The notes under the pieces are model-generated. The model saw only the letters and a program-made list of their open reading frames with translations. It searched no databases and was not told the DNA's origin. Positions 33,513-42,909 of a stretch of DNA of 64,000 nucleotides are shown here, piece after piece. The stretch is from Leifsonia sp. PS1209. GTDB lineage: Bacteria > Actinomycetota > Actinomycetes > Actinomycetales > Microbacteriaceae. Position 1 is the first letter of the stretch. Every line of letters begins with the position of its first letter. A program made the translations under genes and the position numbers. The stretch lies in assembly GCF_012317045.1 (NCBI RefSeq), contig NZ_CP051154.1:3162001-3226000 (forward strand). Reading direction: 5' to 3'.

Positions 33513-34088
33513 TCAGACGATGCGCCCCACGGACGCCAGAGCGGCCTTGAGCAGGATGCCCCTGCCGCCCTCCATCTCTTCGCAGACCGAGGGGGACACC
33601 GCTTCCTCCGGGGTCATCCAGGTGAGTTCGAGCGCATCCTGCCGCGGTTCGCAGGTGCCGGTGACCGGCACAACGTAGGCCAGCGAGACGGCGTGCTGCC
33701 TGTCGTCGGTGAACGGCGTGACGCCCGGCATGGGGAAGTACTCCGCCACCTGGAACGGGATGGGACTCGCCGGCAGTTGCGGGAACGCCATCGGGCCGAG
33801 GTCTTTCTCCAGGTGCCGGAACAGCGCCTCGCGCAGTGTCTCCCCGTACATCACCCGGCCGGACACGAGGGTGCGCGTCATCTCCCCCACCGCGTTGGCG
33901 CGCAGCAGCACGCCGAGCTCGGTCACCTGCCCAAGCCCGTCCACCCGCACGGGCACCGCCTCCACGTACAGCAGCGGGAGGCGCCTGCGCACCTGCTCGA
34001 GCTCGATATCGCTCAGCCACGCCGGGCCCTGCTGGCGACCGTCGTCGGGCAGCGGGTCTGGGGTCGGGTCCGGAGTGCGTACGCTCAT
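33513..34088 (-). CDS. Nudix-fold protein (DUF4916-like), degenerate Nudix box
   Basis: A 191-residue protein with a Nudix-like region GRVMYGETLREALFRHLEKD. The canonical pattern G-x5-E-x7-REUxEExGU is only partly kept: Gly and first Glu are present, but REUxEE reads RHLEKD, so the metal-binding Glu residues are largely lost. This fits the DUF4916 group, which is probably not a normal Nudix hydrolase. The ATG is exactly 6 bases after TAGGAT (34100-34095), which suggests a leaderless mRNA. Confidence 0.8.
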   Translation of the reverse strand: MSVRTPDPTPDPLPDDGRQQGPAWLSDIELEQVRRRLPLLYVEAVPVRVDGLGQVTELGVLLRANAVGEMTRTLVSGRVMYGETLREALFRHLEKDLGPMAFPQLPASPIPFQVAEYFPMPGVTPFTDDRQHAVSLAYVVPVTGTCEPRQDALELTWMTPEEAVSPSVCEEMEGGRGILLKAALASVGRIV

Positions 34089-34205
34089 GCACCGATCCTA
34101 CGGAAACGCCGGATGCTCGGGCACCCTTCCACCGGATGCTGTGGAAAAGACACGAGATTACCGCCCTGTGCAGAAACCACCCGCATCCCCGCGCCAGAAT
34201 GAGGC

Positions 34206-34856
34206 ATGCCCTTCCCGACACCCGACCTCCGCATCGACAGGGACGCCGTGCTCTGGTCCGCGTCGGAACGCGACAGAGCCGGCCGGCCGCTTCTCGTCCT
34301 CCTGCACGGCTACGCCTCCGACGAGGCCGACCTCTTCGGCATCTCCGCCTATCTCCCGCTGGAGCCGGTGATCGCCTCGGTGCGCGCGCCCATCCCCGAG
34401 GGCCAGGGGTTCGCCTGGTTCTCCCGGTACACCAACATGCCGGGCGACCCGCTCGCCGCCAACGCCGACGCAGCGGCGGCAGCCGTGCTCGACTGGCTCG
34501 ACGAGCAGCCGCAGACCCCGACAGGCCTGCTCGGCTTCTCCCAGGGCGGCGCGATGGCACTGCAGCTGCTGCGCAGGGCGCCGGAGCGCTTCGACTACGC
34601 GGTGCAGCTGTCCGGATTCGTCGTGCACGGTGAGCAGGACGGGGACGCGCACCTGGCCGCATCCAAGATCCCGGTGTTCTGGGGCCGCGGGACGCTCGAC
34701 GAGGTGATCTCGTCCGACGCCGTGGACCGCACGACGGCCTGGCTGCCCGACCATTCGGCCCTGGATGCGCGCATCTACGAGGGCATGGGGCACAACATCT
34801 CCTCGGCCGAGCTCGCCGACGTCTCCGCGTTCATCCGGAGCGGCCTGCGTCGCTGA
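34206..34856 (+). CDS. Phospholipase/carboxylesterase (alpha/beta-hydrolase)
   Basis: A 216-residue serine esterase: LLVLLHGYASDEADLFG, GFAWFSRY, the nucleophile in LLGFSQGGAMALQLLRR, and catalytic Asp and His in WGRGTLDEVI and YEGMGHNISS. Typical length for the family. It probably hydrolyses short-chain esters or lysolipids in the cytoplasm. It ends 68 bases before lhr. Confidence 0.9.
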   Translation: MPFPTPDLRIDRDAVLWSASERDRAGRPLLVLLHGYASDEADLFGISAYLPLEPVIASVRAPIPEGQGFAWFSRYTNMPGDPLAANADAAAAAVLDWLDEQPQTPTGLLGFSQGGAMALQLLRRAPERFDYAVQLSGFVVHGEQDGDAHLAASKIPVFWGRGTLDEVISSDAVDRTTAWLPDHSALDARIYEGMGHNISSAELADVSAFIRSGLRR

Positions 34857-34924
34857 GTGGGGCCGCGGACGATCCGGCCGAAGGAGCCGACCACGATGTC
34901 GGTGGTGGGGTGTTGGATGGAGGG

Positions 34925-37900
34925 ATGAGCGACGTGCTCGAACGATTCTCCCCCGCCACCCGTGAGTGGTTCAGCGGGGCTTTCGACGCGCCGACGCCCG
35001 CCCAGATCGGAGCGTGGGATGCGATCTCGCGCGGCAGGCACGCGCTCGTCATCGCGCCGACGGGGTCGGGCAAGACGCTCGCCGCATTCCTGTGGGCGAT
35101 CGACCGGCTGGCGGCCGCCGACCGCGCTGCGGAGCGTGGGGCCGAGAGCCCGTCCACCGCACCGGCCACCCGCGCCAAGGCAGCACCGGCGGCCAAGCGC
35201 GGCACCCGCGTGCTCTACATCTCGCCGCTGAAAGCGCTCGGCGTCGATGTGGAGCGCAATCTGCGCGCTCCGCTCGTCGGCGTCACGCAGACCGCCAAGC
35301 GGCTCGGGGCTGAGCCGCCGCACGTCACCGTCGGCGTCCGGTCTGGAGACACCACCTCCGCCGACCGGCGGGCGCTCGTGTCGACACCGCCAGACATCCT
35401 GATCACCACGCCGGAGTCGCTCTTCCTCATGCTGACCTCGGCGGCGCGGGAGACGCTGACCTCGGTCGAGACCATCATCATCGACGAGGTGCACGCGGTC
35501 GCTGCGACCAAGCGCGGAGCCCACCTGGCGCTGTCGCTCGAACGACTGGATGCGATGCTCGCCACCCCGGCGCAGCGCATCGGGCTCTCCGCCACGGTCC
35601 GCCCGCCGGAAGAGGTCGCCCGGTTCCTCGGCGGGCGCGCACCCGTCGAGGTAGTCGCGCCGCCGTCCGGCAAGCGGTTCGATCTGCGGGTCGTCGTCCC
35701 GGTCGAGGACATGAGCGAGCTGGGCACCTCCACCTTCGCGAGCGACAACGACGACGGCTCCGCGCCGCAGTCCGGCTCCATCTGGCCCCATGTCGAGGAG
35801 GCGATCGTCGACCGCGTGCTCGATCACCGGTCGTCGATCGTCTTCGCGAACTCCCGCCGCCTCGCCGAGCGCCTGACGGCGCGACTCAACGAGATCTACG
35901 AAGAGCGCATCCTGGGTGGCGGGGAGAACGGTCCGTCCGACGGGTTCGTGCCGCAGCCGCGTGGCCCGCGTGGCTCGCGTCCCCCGGCGGAGCTGGCGGG
36001 AGGGTCGGGCCAAACGCGCGGGTCGGATGCGGCGCGCGGATCGGATGCGGCGCGAGGGTCGGATGCGGCGGCGGGCGCTGCGCCCGGCGCGCAGGGCGCC
36101 CTCGCCGACGACCCAGGGTCGCTCGTGCTCGCGCGCGCCCACCACGGCTCGGTGAGCAAGGAGCAGCGCGCCATCATCGAGGACGACCTCAAGGCCGGGC
36201 GGCTGCGCTGCGTCGTCGCGACCTCGAGCCTCGAACTCGGCATCGACATGGGCGCGGTCGACCTCGTCGTGCAGGTCGAGTCCCCTCCCTCCGTCGCGAG
36301 CGGGCTGCAGCGGGTGGGACGAGCGGGCCACCAGGTGGGCGAGGTGTCGCGCGGCGTGGTGTTCCCCAAGCACAGGGCCGACCTCATCCACTCCGCGGTG
36401 GCCAGCGAGCGGATGACCTCGGGGCTGATCGAGACGCTCCGGGTCCCGGCGAACCCGCTCGACATCCTCGCGCAGCAGACCGTCGCCGCCACCGCGCTGG
36501 AGTCGATCGACGCGGACGAGTGGTTCGACACGGTGCGCCGCAGCGCGCCGTTCGCGACCCTGCCACGCAGCGCATACGACGCCACCCTCGACCTGCTGGC
36601 CGGACGATACCCGTCCGACGAGTTCGCCGAGCTGCGCCCGCGCATCGTCTGGGACAGGGATGCCGGCACGCTCACCGGGCGTCCAGGAGCGCAGCGCCTG
36701 GCCGTGACCAGCGGCGGCACCATCCCCGACCGCGGCCTTTTCGGCGTCCACATGGTGGGCGAGAAGGCCAGCAGGGTCGGCGAGCTGGACGAGGAGATGG
36801 TCTACGAGTCGCGCGTCGGCGATGTGTTCGCGCTCGGCTCGACCAGCTGGCGCATCCAGGAGATCACCCACGACAGGGTGCTCGTCACCCCGGCGTTCGG
36901 CGAGCCGGGACGACTGCCGTTCTGGAAGGGCGACGGTCTCGGCCGCCCGGCCGAGCTGGGTCGCGCGGTCGGGGAATTCATGCGCGAGGTGAGCAGCGCA
37001 TCCGAAACGGACGCCGAGCTGCGCTGCGTGGAGGCCGGGCTCGACACCTGGGCCACCGGCAACCTGCTCGCCTTCCTGAGCGAGCAGAAGACGGCGACGG
37101 GACATGTCCCGACCGATCGCACCCTCGTGGTCGAGCGGTTCAGGGACGAGCTGGGCGACTGGCGCGTCGTGCTGCATTCCCCGTACGGCATGCAGGTGCA
37201 CTCGCCGTGGGCACTGGCCGTGCAGTCGCGGGTGCGCGACCGCTACGGCATCGACGGCGGCGCGATGGCGGCGGACGACGGGATCATCGTTCGTATTCCC
37301 GACACGGAATCCCAGCCGCCCGGCGCGGAGCTCTTCGTGTTCGAGCCGCAGGAACTGGATGCGCTGGTCACCGAGGAGGTCGGCGGCTCCGCGCTGTTCG
37401 CCGCGCGATTCCGCGAGTGCGCCGCCCGCGCCCTGCTGCTGCCGAAGTACAACCCCGGCAAGCGGTCGCCGCTCTGGCAGCAGCGGCAGAAGGCGTCGCA
37501 GCTGCTGGATGTCGCGCGCAAGTACCCGAGCTTCCCGATCATCCTCGAGACGGTGCGCGAGTGCCTGCAAGACGTCTACGACCTGCCGGCGCTCGACGAG
37601 GTGACGCAGCAGATCGCTCAGCGGCGCATCCGGCTGGTGGAGGCGAGCACCGAGGTGGCGTCGCCGTTCGCGCGGTCGCTGCTGTTCGGCTACGTCGCGG
37701 CCTTCATGTACGAGGGCGACAGCCCACTGGCCGAACGCAGGGCGGCGGCGCTCTCGCTCGACGCCGGGCTGCTGGCCGAACTGCTCGGGCGCGCGGAACT
37801 CCGCGAACTGCTCGACCCCGCGGTGATCGAGCGCGTGGAGCGGGAACTCCAGCGACTCGCCCCCGAACGACGGGTGCGCGGGATCGAGGGCGTCGCCGAC

Positions 37901-39787
37901 CTGCTCAGGATGCTCGGCCCGCTGTCGGCGGAGGAGGTCGCGGAGCGGCTGCAGGGCGACGTGGTCGCGACGGCTGCTGCGCAGGGCGCGAGCCCCGAAA
38001 CCGCCGATCCCGAGTCCACCTCGGACCCCGAATCCACCCCCGACCCGCTCCTCCCGCTCGCCGCCGACGTCGCCACCGCTGCCGCACACCTTGCGGCGCT
38101 GGTCGACACCAAGCGTGCTCTCGCCGTCCACATCGCCGGCGTGCAGCGCTACGCCACCATCGAGGACGCGAGCCGGTTGCGCGACGCACTTGGCGTCCCG
38201 CTGCCGATCGGCGTGCCCGTCGCGTTCATCGAGCCGGTCGACGATCCACTCGGCGACCTGGTCAGCCGGTTCGCCCGCACGCACGGTCCGTTCGTCACCT
38301 CCGACGTCGCGGAGCGTTTCGGGCTCGGCGCCGCCATCGTCCACGACGCGCTCCGTCGTCTCGCGCACGACCGGCGCGTGGTCGACGGCGAGTTCCGCCC
38401 GCACGCCCACGGCTCGGAGTGGTGCGACGCCGAGGTCTTGCGCCGTCTGCGGAGGATGTCGCTCGCCGCGCTCCGCCACGAGGTCGAGCCGGTCGACACC
38501 GCCACCTTCGCGCGGTTCCTCCCCGACTGGCAGCACATCGGCGGAACCCTCCGGGGCGTGGATGCGGTCGCCTCGGTGATCGAGCAGCTGGCCGGGGCGC
38601 GCATCCCGGCGTCGGCGTGGGAGTCGCTGATCCTGCCCAGCAGGGTGAGCGACTACAGCCCGGCGATGCTCGACGAGCTGACGGCGACCGGCGAGGTGAT
38701 CTGGGCCGGAGACGGTGCACTGCCGGGCAGCGACGGCTGGATCAGCCTGCACCTGGCCGACTCGGCGCCGCTCACCCTCGCTCCTCCCGGCGACCACGAG
38801 ACCGACGAGCTGCAGCGCTCCGTCCTGGAGGCGCTCGGCCGCGGAGGAGGGTACTTCTTCCGCCAGCTGTCCGACGTGCTCGGCACAGCGGCGGGCGCTC
38901 CGGTGGACGACACCGCGCTCGTGACCGCCCTGTGGGACCTGGTCTGGGACGGCAGGGTGACGAACGACACCCTCGCCCCGCTGCGCACGATGACCGGAGC
39001 ATCCGGAGCCCACAAGCGCCCGAAGCAGGCGCCGCGCTCGCGGCTCTACCGCGGCAGGGCGGCGACGCGCTCCGCGATGGTGACCAGGATGGGCCCTCCG
39101 ACGGTCGCCGGTCGCTGGTCGCTGCTGCCCGAACGCGACCTGGAGTCGACCGTGCGCGCGCACGGGCAGGCCGAGACGCTGCTCGACCGCTACGGCGTCG
39201 TCACCCGCGGCTCGGTGATGAACGAGGGCTCCCCCGGCGGCTTCGCTTTGGCGTACAAGGTGCTGAGCGGGTTCGAGGAGACCGGGCGCGCCCGCCGCGG
39301 CTACTTCGTCGAGACCCTCGGCGCCGCGCAGTTCGCCACCGGCGCCACCGTCGACCGGCTGCGGTCGTTCGCCAGGGACCACACCCAGGATGCGCCGCTC
39401 GAGTCCGTCGCGCTGGCGGCCACCGACCCCGCGAACGGCTACGGAGCAGCGCTCCCCTGGCCGGGCGTCCCCGGCGACGCGGGCACCGGACACCGGCCGG
39501 GCAGGAAGGCGGGGGCGCTGGTGGTCCTGGTCGACGGCGCGCTCACGATCTACGTCGAGCGCGGAGGCAAGAGCCTCCTCTGCTTCGCCGACCAGGAGCA
39601 ACCGGATGCGCGCCCGGCGCTGCTCGCCGCATCCCGGGCCCTCGCCGCGCTCATCACCCGGGGTCGCGTCGACAAGCTCGCCATCGAGACGGTGAACGGG
39701 GCGTTCGTGCTCGGCACCCCGCTCGGCGACGCCCTCGGCGAGGCCGGGTTCCTCCCCACCCCGCGCGGGCTGCGGCTGCGATCGTGA
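34925..39787 (+). CDS. lhr: ATP-dependent DNA helicase Lhr
   Basis: A 1620-residue long-form Lhr helicase. The core has Walker A APTGSGKTLAAF near 43, DEVH box in IIIDEVHAV near 186, motif III GLSATVRPPEE, motif IV-VI region including SSLELGIDMGAVD and RVGRAGHQVG, followed by winged-helix and Lhr-CTD parts to the end. Lhr unwinds RNA:DNA hybrids and is induced by DNA damage in mycobacteria. An unusual insertion near 350-390 carries three tandem RGSDAA units (18-base DNA repeats at 36017-36070), a simple-sequence expansion. Start ATG 34925 directly follows GGAGGG; a GTG at 34934 would be better spaced. nei2 follows after 12 bases. Confidence 0.95.
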   Translation: MSDVLERFSPATREWFSGAFDAPTPAQIGAWDAISRGRHALVIAPTGSGKTLAAFLWAIDRLAAADRAAERGAESPSTAPATRAKAAPAAKRGTRVLYISPLKALGVDVERNLRAPLVGVTQTAKRLGAEPPHVTVGVRSGDTTSADRRALVSTPPDILITTPESLFLMLTSAARETLTSVETIIIDEVHAVAATKRGAHLALSLERLDAMLATPAQRIGLSATVRPPEEVARFLGGRAPVEVVAPPSGKRFDLRVVVPVEDMSELGTSTFASDNDDGSAPQSGSIWPHVEEAIVDRVLDHRSSIVFANSRRLAERLTARLNEIYEERILGGGENGPSDGFVPQPRGPRGSRPPAELAGGSGQTRGSDAARGSDAARGSDAAAGAAPGAQGALADDPGSLVLARAHHGSVSKEQRAIIEDDLKAGRLRCVVATSSLELGIDMGAVDLVVQVESPPSVASGLQRVGRAGHQVGEVSRGVVFPKHRADLIHSAVASERMTSGLIETLRVPANPLDILAQQTVAATALESIDADEWFDTVRRSAPFATLPRSAYDATLDLLAGRYPSDEFAELRPRIVWDRDAGTLTGRPGAQRLAVTSGGTIPDRGLFGVHMVGEKASRVGELDEEMVYESRVGDVFALGSTSWRIQEITHDRVLVTPAFGEPGRLPFWKGDGLGRPAELGRAVGEFMREVSSASETDAELRCVEAGLDTWATGNLLAFLSEQKTATGHVPTDRTLVVERFRDELGDWRVVLHSPYGMQVHSPWALAVQSRVRDRYGIDGGAMAADDGIIVRIPDTESQPPGAELFVFEPQELDALVTEEVGGSALFAARFRECAARALLLPKYNPGKRSPLWQQRQKASQLLDVARKYPSFPIILETVRECLQDVYDLPALDEVTQQIAQRRIRLVEASTEVASPFARSLLFGYVAAFMYEGDSPLAERRAAALSLDAGLLAELLGRAELRELLDPAVIERVERELQRLAPERRVRGIEGVADLLRMLGPLSAEEVAERLQGDVVATAAAQGASPETADPESTSDPESTPDPLLPLAADVATAAAHLAALVDTKRALAVHIAGVQRYATIEDASRLRDALGVPLPIGVPVAFIEPVDDPLGDLVSRFARTHGPFVTSDVAERFGLGAAIVHDALRRLAHDRRVVDGEFRPHAHGSEWCDAEVLRRLRRMSLAALRHEVEPVDTATFARFLPDWQHIGGTLRGVDAVASVIEQLAGARIPASAWESLILPSRVSDYSPAMLDELTATGEVIWAGDGALPGSDGWISLHLADSAPLTLAPPGDHETDELQRSVLEALGRGGGYFFRQLSDVLGTAAGAPVDDTALVTALWDLVWDGRVTNDTLAPLRTMTGASGAHKRPKQAPRSRLYRGRAATRSAMVTRMGPPTVAGRWSLLPERDLESTVRAHGQAETLLDRYGVVTRGSVMNEGSPGGFALAYKVLSGFEETGRARRGYFVETLGAAQFATGATVDRLRSFARDHTQDAPLESVALAATDPANGYGAALPWPGVPGDAGTGHRPGRKAGALVVLVDGALTIYVERGGKSLLCFADQEQPDARPALLAASRALAALITRGRVDKLAIETVNGAFVLGTPLGDALGEAGFLPTPRGLRLRS
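36017..36070 (+). repeat. Three 18-base tandem repeats inside lhr
   Basis: Units 36017-36034, 36035-36052 and 36053-36070 each encode RGSDAA (residues 365-382) and differ by a few third-position changes. The insertion lies in a linker between helicase motifs and may vary in copy number between strains. Confidence 0.8.
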
Positions 39788-39799
39788 GCGAGCATCCCG

Positions 39800-40576
39800 G
39801 TGCCTGAGGGCGACACCGTCTGGCGTGCGGCGAAGCGGCTGAACGCCGCCCTCGCCGGGAAGGTGCTCACCGAGACAGACTTCCGGGTGCCCGCATACGC
39901 GACGGTCGGCCTGTCCGGGCGACAGGTGGATGCCGTGGTGAGCAGGGGAAAACACCTGCTGATGCGGGTGGGCGACGCGACCATCCACAGCCACCTCAAG
40001 ATGGAGGGGTCGTGGGAGCTGTACGCGCCTGGTGCGCGCTGGCGGCACCCGGCGTTCGAGGCGCGGGCCGTGCTGCGCACGGAGGACGTGACCGCGGTGG
40101 GCTTCCTGCTGGGCATCCTCGAGGTGATCCCGCGCGACAGGGAGGATGACGTGGTCGGCTACCTCGGCCCCGACCTGCTCGGCCCGGACTGGGACGCCGA
40201 CGAGGCGCTGCGACGGCTGGCGGCGCACCCTGACCAGCCGATCGCGGTCGCCCTGCTCGACCAGCGCAACCTCGCCGGACTCGGCAACGAGTACGTCAAC
40301 GAGTTGTGCTTCCTGCGCGGGATGCTGCCCACCCGTCCCGTCGCGGAGGCCGACCTGCCCGCCGCCGTGTCGCTCGCGCGGCGGCTCATCCTCGCCAACC
40401 GGGACCGGCCGAACCGCGTGACGACAGGTGACACCCGACGCGGGCGCACCAGCTGGGTGTACGGGCGGAGGGGCGAGCCGTGCCGTCGCTGCGGCACGCG
40501 CATCCACCGGTCGGCGCTCGGGCGCACCGACCTGGAGGAGCGGGTCACGTACTACTGCCCGTCTTGCCAGACCTGA
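39800..40576 (+). CDS. Endonuclease VIII-like DNA glycosylase (Nei2)
   Basis: A 258-residue Fpg/Nei glycosylase. After removal of the initiator, MPEGDTVWRAAKRL gives the catalytic Pro and Glu of the Nei2 type; SRGKHLLMRVGDATIHSHLKMEGSW and LDQRNLAGLGNEYVNEL are conserved, and the C-terminal zinc finger is CRRCGTRI ... YYCPSCQ. It removes oxidised pyrimidines and cuts the abasic site. GTG start at 39800, 12 bases after lhr: an lhr-nei2 repair operon as in other actinobacteria. Confidence 0.93.
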   Translation: MPEGDTVWRAAKRLNAALAGKVLTETDFRVPAYATVGLSGRQVDAVVSRGKHLLMRVGDATIHSHLKMEGSWELYAPGARWRHPAFEARAVLRTEDVTAVGFLLGILEVIPRDREDDVVGYLGPDLLGPDWDADEALRRLAAHPDQPIAVALLDQRNLAGLGNEYVNELCFLRGMLPTRPVAEADLPAAVSLARRLILANRDRPNRVTTGDTRRGRTSWVYGRRGEPCRRCGTRIHRSALGRTDLEERVTYYCPSCQT

Positions 40577-40610
40577 CGCACGCGCCCGCTCCCCCGCCCG
40601 CTCCCCGATC

Positions 40611-40671
40611 ATCGAGTCCGAAGTTGTTCACGCTGCGCGCGGCGTGTCGCGTGAACAACTTCGGACTCGAT
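40611..40671. terminator. Perfect 23-bp inverted repeat between convergent genes
   Basis: Arms 40611-40633 (begins ATCGAGTCCGAAG) and 40649-40671 are exact reverse complements over 23 bases, with a 15-base loop. It lies between nei2 and the convergent FMN reductase gene and has no U-run on either side. It is likely a bidirectional terminator, or a member of a dispersed palindromic repeat family. Confidence 0.75.
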
Positions 40672-40694
40672 TGTGTGTGAGTCCGGGAAACGGG

Positions 40695-41270
40695 TCAGGC
40701 GGCGAGGGAGTCGGCCTGGGTGCGGACGGAGGCGAGGGCCTCCGACCAGGACTCGACCTGGTCGAAGAGCGGGGTGAGCGCCGCCTCCTGCTGGGCGGTG
40801 GGGTTGAGCGACCAGTTCTCGAAGTCGTGGGCGAGGCTGAGGCCCACGTGGGCGCTGACGGTCGCGACCTGCAGCTGCGACAGCACCAGACGCAGGTGCT
40901 CGACGGCGCGGGCGCCACCGAAGACGCCGTAGCTGACGAACCCGGCCGCCTTGTTGTTCCACTCGGCGCCGACGAAGTCGATCGCGTTCTTGAGCGCGCC
41001 GGAGGTGCTGTGGTTGTACTCGGGGGTCACGAAGATGTATCCGTCGAACTCGTCGATCTTGGCGGCCCAGGCCTTGGTGTGGTCGTTCGCGTACTGGCCC
41101 ATCGCGGCGGGCATGGCCTCGTCGAGGTGGGGGAGGTTCCAGTCCATCAGGTCGACGAGCTCGTACTCGACTCCGTCGCGGGTGGCGGCGTGGTCGTAGA
41201 CCCAGCGCGCCACGGCTTCTCCGTTGCGTCCGGGGCGGGTGCTTCCGATGATGATGGCGATCTTCGTCAT
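40695..41270 (-). CDS. NADPH-dependent FMN reductase
   Basis: A 191-residue flavodoxin-fold reductase: IAIIIGSTRPGRNGEAVARWV binds the FMN phosphate, and GYIFVTPEYNHSTSGALKNAIDF is the second signature. It reduces FMN, azo dyes, quinones or chromate in relatives. GAAAGG lies 7 bases before the ATG. A perfect GGTGAC-GT-GTCACC palindrome sits upstream. Confidence 0.93.
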   Translation of the reverse strand: MTKIAIIIGSTRPGRNGEAVARWVYDHAATRDGVEYELVDLMDWNLPHLDEAMPAAMGQYANDHTKAWAAKIDEFDGYIFVTPEYNHSTSGALKNAIDFVGAEWNNKAAGFVSYGVFGGARAVEHLRLVLSQLQVATVSAHVGLSLAHDFENWSLNPTAQQEAALTPLFDQVESWSEALASVRTQADSLAA

Positions 41271-41287
41271 GTCAGGCCTTTCGTGTT

Positions 41288-41301
41288 GGTGACGTGTCAC
41301 C
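41288..41301. promoter_or_regulatory. Operator-like palindrome upstream of the FMN reductase gene
   Basis: GGTGACGTGTCACC is a perfect palindrome with 6-base arms, 18 bases before the ATG at 41270. Its position would block transcription or ribosome access. No regulator gene is adjacent, so the binding protein is unknown. Confidence 0.4.
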
Positions 41302-41372
41302 TAACGCGAACCCGGGATGCGCGCGGAACATTCCCGGCGCGGTCGGCGGCCTGGAAGCGGGCCGGAAGCGGC

Positions 41373-42167
41373 CTAGAAGAAGTCGCCTCCACCGAAGTCG
41401 CCCCCGCCGAAGTCCCCTCCGCCGAAGCCGCCGTCGCCACCGAAGCCGCCGCCGTTGTCCCAGCCGCCGCCGTCCGCGGAGACCGTGCCCGCGTCGCCGC
41501 CCCAGCCGCCCGCGTCGGAGGAACCGGCGCCGCTGTCACCCGAGCCGTTGTCGGCGGAACCGTCGTCGCCCGAACCGTTGTCGCCATCGGTGGAGCCCGC
41601 ATCCCCGGCCTGCTGGTCGACGGGAGACGGCAGGAACGCACTGACGAGCGCGGAGCCGATGACGTAGCCGGCGACGCTTCCGAGCAGCGAGCTGGCGAAC
41701 ATCCCGCCGAAGCCGACACCGCCGCGCCCACCGCCCATGCCGTTGCCGCCGCCGTTGCCGCCGAGGGACCGCTCGAGGGTGCCCGGCTGCCGGAGTTCTG
41801 CGCGAGTGGCGGACTGCGCGAGCGAATGGGCGTCGTCGCCGCGCGGCTGCTCACCGGCGGGCGCGTTGGCGGAGAGCTGCTTGAACAGGAGCGAGCGCTG
41901 TTCGGGCGTCAGCTTCGCGAACGCCTCCTCGTGCACCTGCTCGATGGTCTCTGGCGGCGCGGTGCGCAGCAGGTAGCGGTAGCGCTCGACGGCGATCTCG
42001 TCCTCGGAGCGCTGCTCGGCTGCCACCTGGCCACCGGCGGGCGCGCCCGCGGAGGCGTTGACGGGCTGCCGCTGTGCAGGAACCTGCTGCGCGGGAACCT
42101 GTGCAGGAACCTGCTGCGCTGGCGCCTGCTGCTCGTCGCGTCCGAAGAGGCGGTCGAGGAATCCCAT
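41373..42167 (-). CDS. Low-complexity protein with central helical domain
   Basis: 264 residues. The N-terminus MGFLDRLFGRDEQQ is an amphipathic start, followed by repeats of VPAQ/APAQQ, then a conserved-looking helical block (ERYRYLLRTAPPETIEQVHEEAFAKL, TPEQRSLLFKQL), a Gly-rich membrane-like segment (GGMFASSLLGSVAGYVIGSAL) and a Gly/Asp tail ending in three GGGDF units. I do not recognise a family with a known role. The tail and the head repeats are also DNA tandem repeats (41380-41425, 42075-42130). GGAGAA precedes the ATG. Confidence 0.75.
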   Translation of the reverse strand: MGFLDRLFGRDEQQAPAQQVPAQVPAQQVPAQRQPVNASAGAPAGGQVAAEQRSEDEIAVERYRYLLRTAPPETIEQVHEEAFAKLTPEQRSLLFKQLSANAPAGEQPRGDDAHSLAQSATRAELRQPGTLERSLGGNGGGNGMGGGRGGVGFGGMFASSLLGSVAGYVIGSALVSAFLPSPVDQQAGDAGSTDGDNGSGDDGSADNGSGDSGAGSSDAGGWGGDAGTVSADGGGWDNGGGFGGDGGFGGGDFGGGDFGGGDFF

Positions 42168-42369
42168 GGTGTTCTCCGTTCGAGGCGACGCTCGCGCGTC
42201 GGCGACAGTGTGTGAATCCGTACAGAGAAGTGTTCCGCGAGCGGCTGAGCGAGCGCTGTGTCCGTGCTGCGACCTCGCCGCGTGCCTCCCGGGTAGGCTC
42301 GATCCGCGCGATGAGCGGTGCTGCGGCGCGGTGCCAACGGCCGCGGCGAGCGCGGGAGACGAGGACGGA

Positions 42370-42909
42370 ATGGCCAGGCGAGACGAACCGAGCGACACGC
42401 GACTCCCCGACGACGCCACCCCGGATGAGCGCAGGCAGGCGGGCGACCGGCTGCGCGAGCGGATCTACGCCACCTTCACCGCCCTCGCCATCCTGATGGC
42501 GCTCAGCAGCCACGGGGAGACGCTCGATCCGCTGAACGTGCTGCTCACGCTCCTCATCTCGGTCGGCGGTGTGCTGCTCGCCGGGCTCGCGTCCGACCTG
42601 GTGTCGCACATGATCGTGCACAACACGCTGCCGAGCGCGCTCGAGTTCCGGCACATGGTGGCTGTCGCATCCCGTGCGCTGACGGTGCTGTTCGTCCCCG
42701 CCGTGATGCTGCTCATCGCCGCGGCGGGCGGTGTGAGCGTGAAGGCGGCGATGACGACCGCCGTCGTCGCGCTGATCGTCTCGCTGGCGGTGATCGCGCA
42801 GATCGCCGTGAAGCGCACCAACCTCGGCACGGGCAAGCGCATCCTGGTGCTGGCGGCGATCGTCGCGCTCGGAGTGGCCGTGGTGACGCTGGAGCAGCTG
42901 GCGCACTGA
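42370..42909 (+). CDS. Integral membrane protein
   Basis: A 179-residue protein with a charged N-terminus of about 30 residues and four membrane segments (near 33-50, 57-80, 103-125 and 133-150; a fifth at 155-175 is possible). No known motif is seen. It is divergent from the low-complexity gene and precedes marR by 53 bases; the gap contains three AACCC(C)GTGG direct repeats. Confidence 0.72.
   Translation: MARRDEPSDTRLPDDATPDERRQAGDRLRERIYATFTALAILMALSSHGETLDPLNVLLTLLISVGGVLLAGLASDLVSHMIVHNTLPSALEFRHMVAVASRALTVLFVPAVMLLIAAAGGVSVKAAMTTAVVALIVSLAVIAQIAVKRTNLGTGKRILVLAAIVALGVAVVTLEQLAH

Noticed and set aside
34775..40612. 1945-codon open frame on the minus strand opposite lhr and nei2
   Set aside because: Shadow of two well-supported plus-strand genes with intact helicase and glycosylase motifs.
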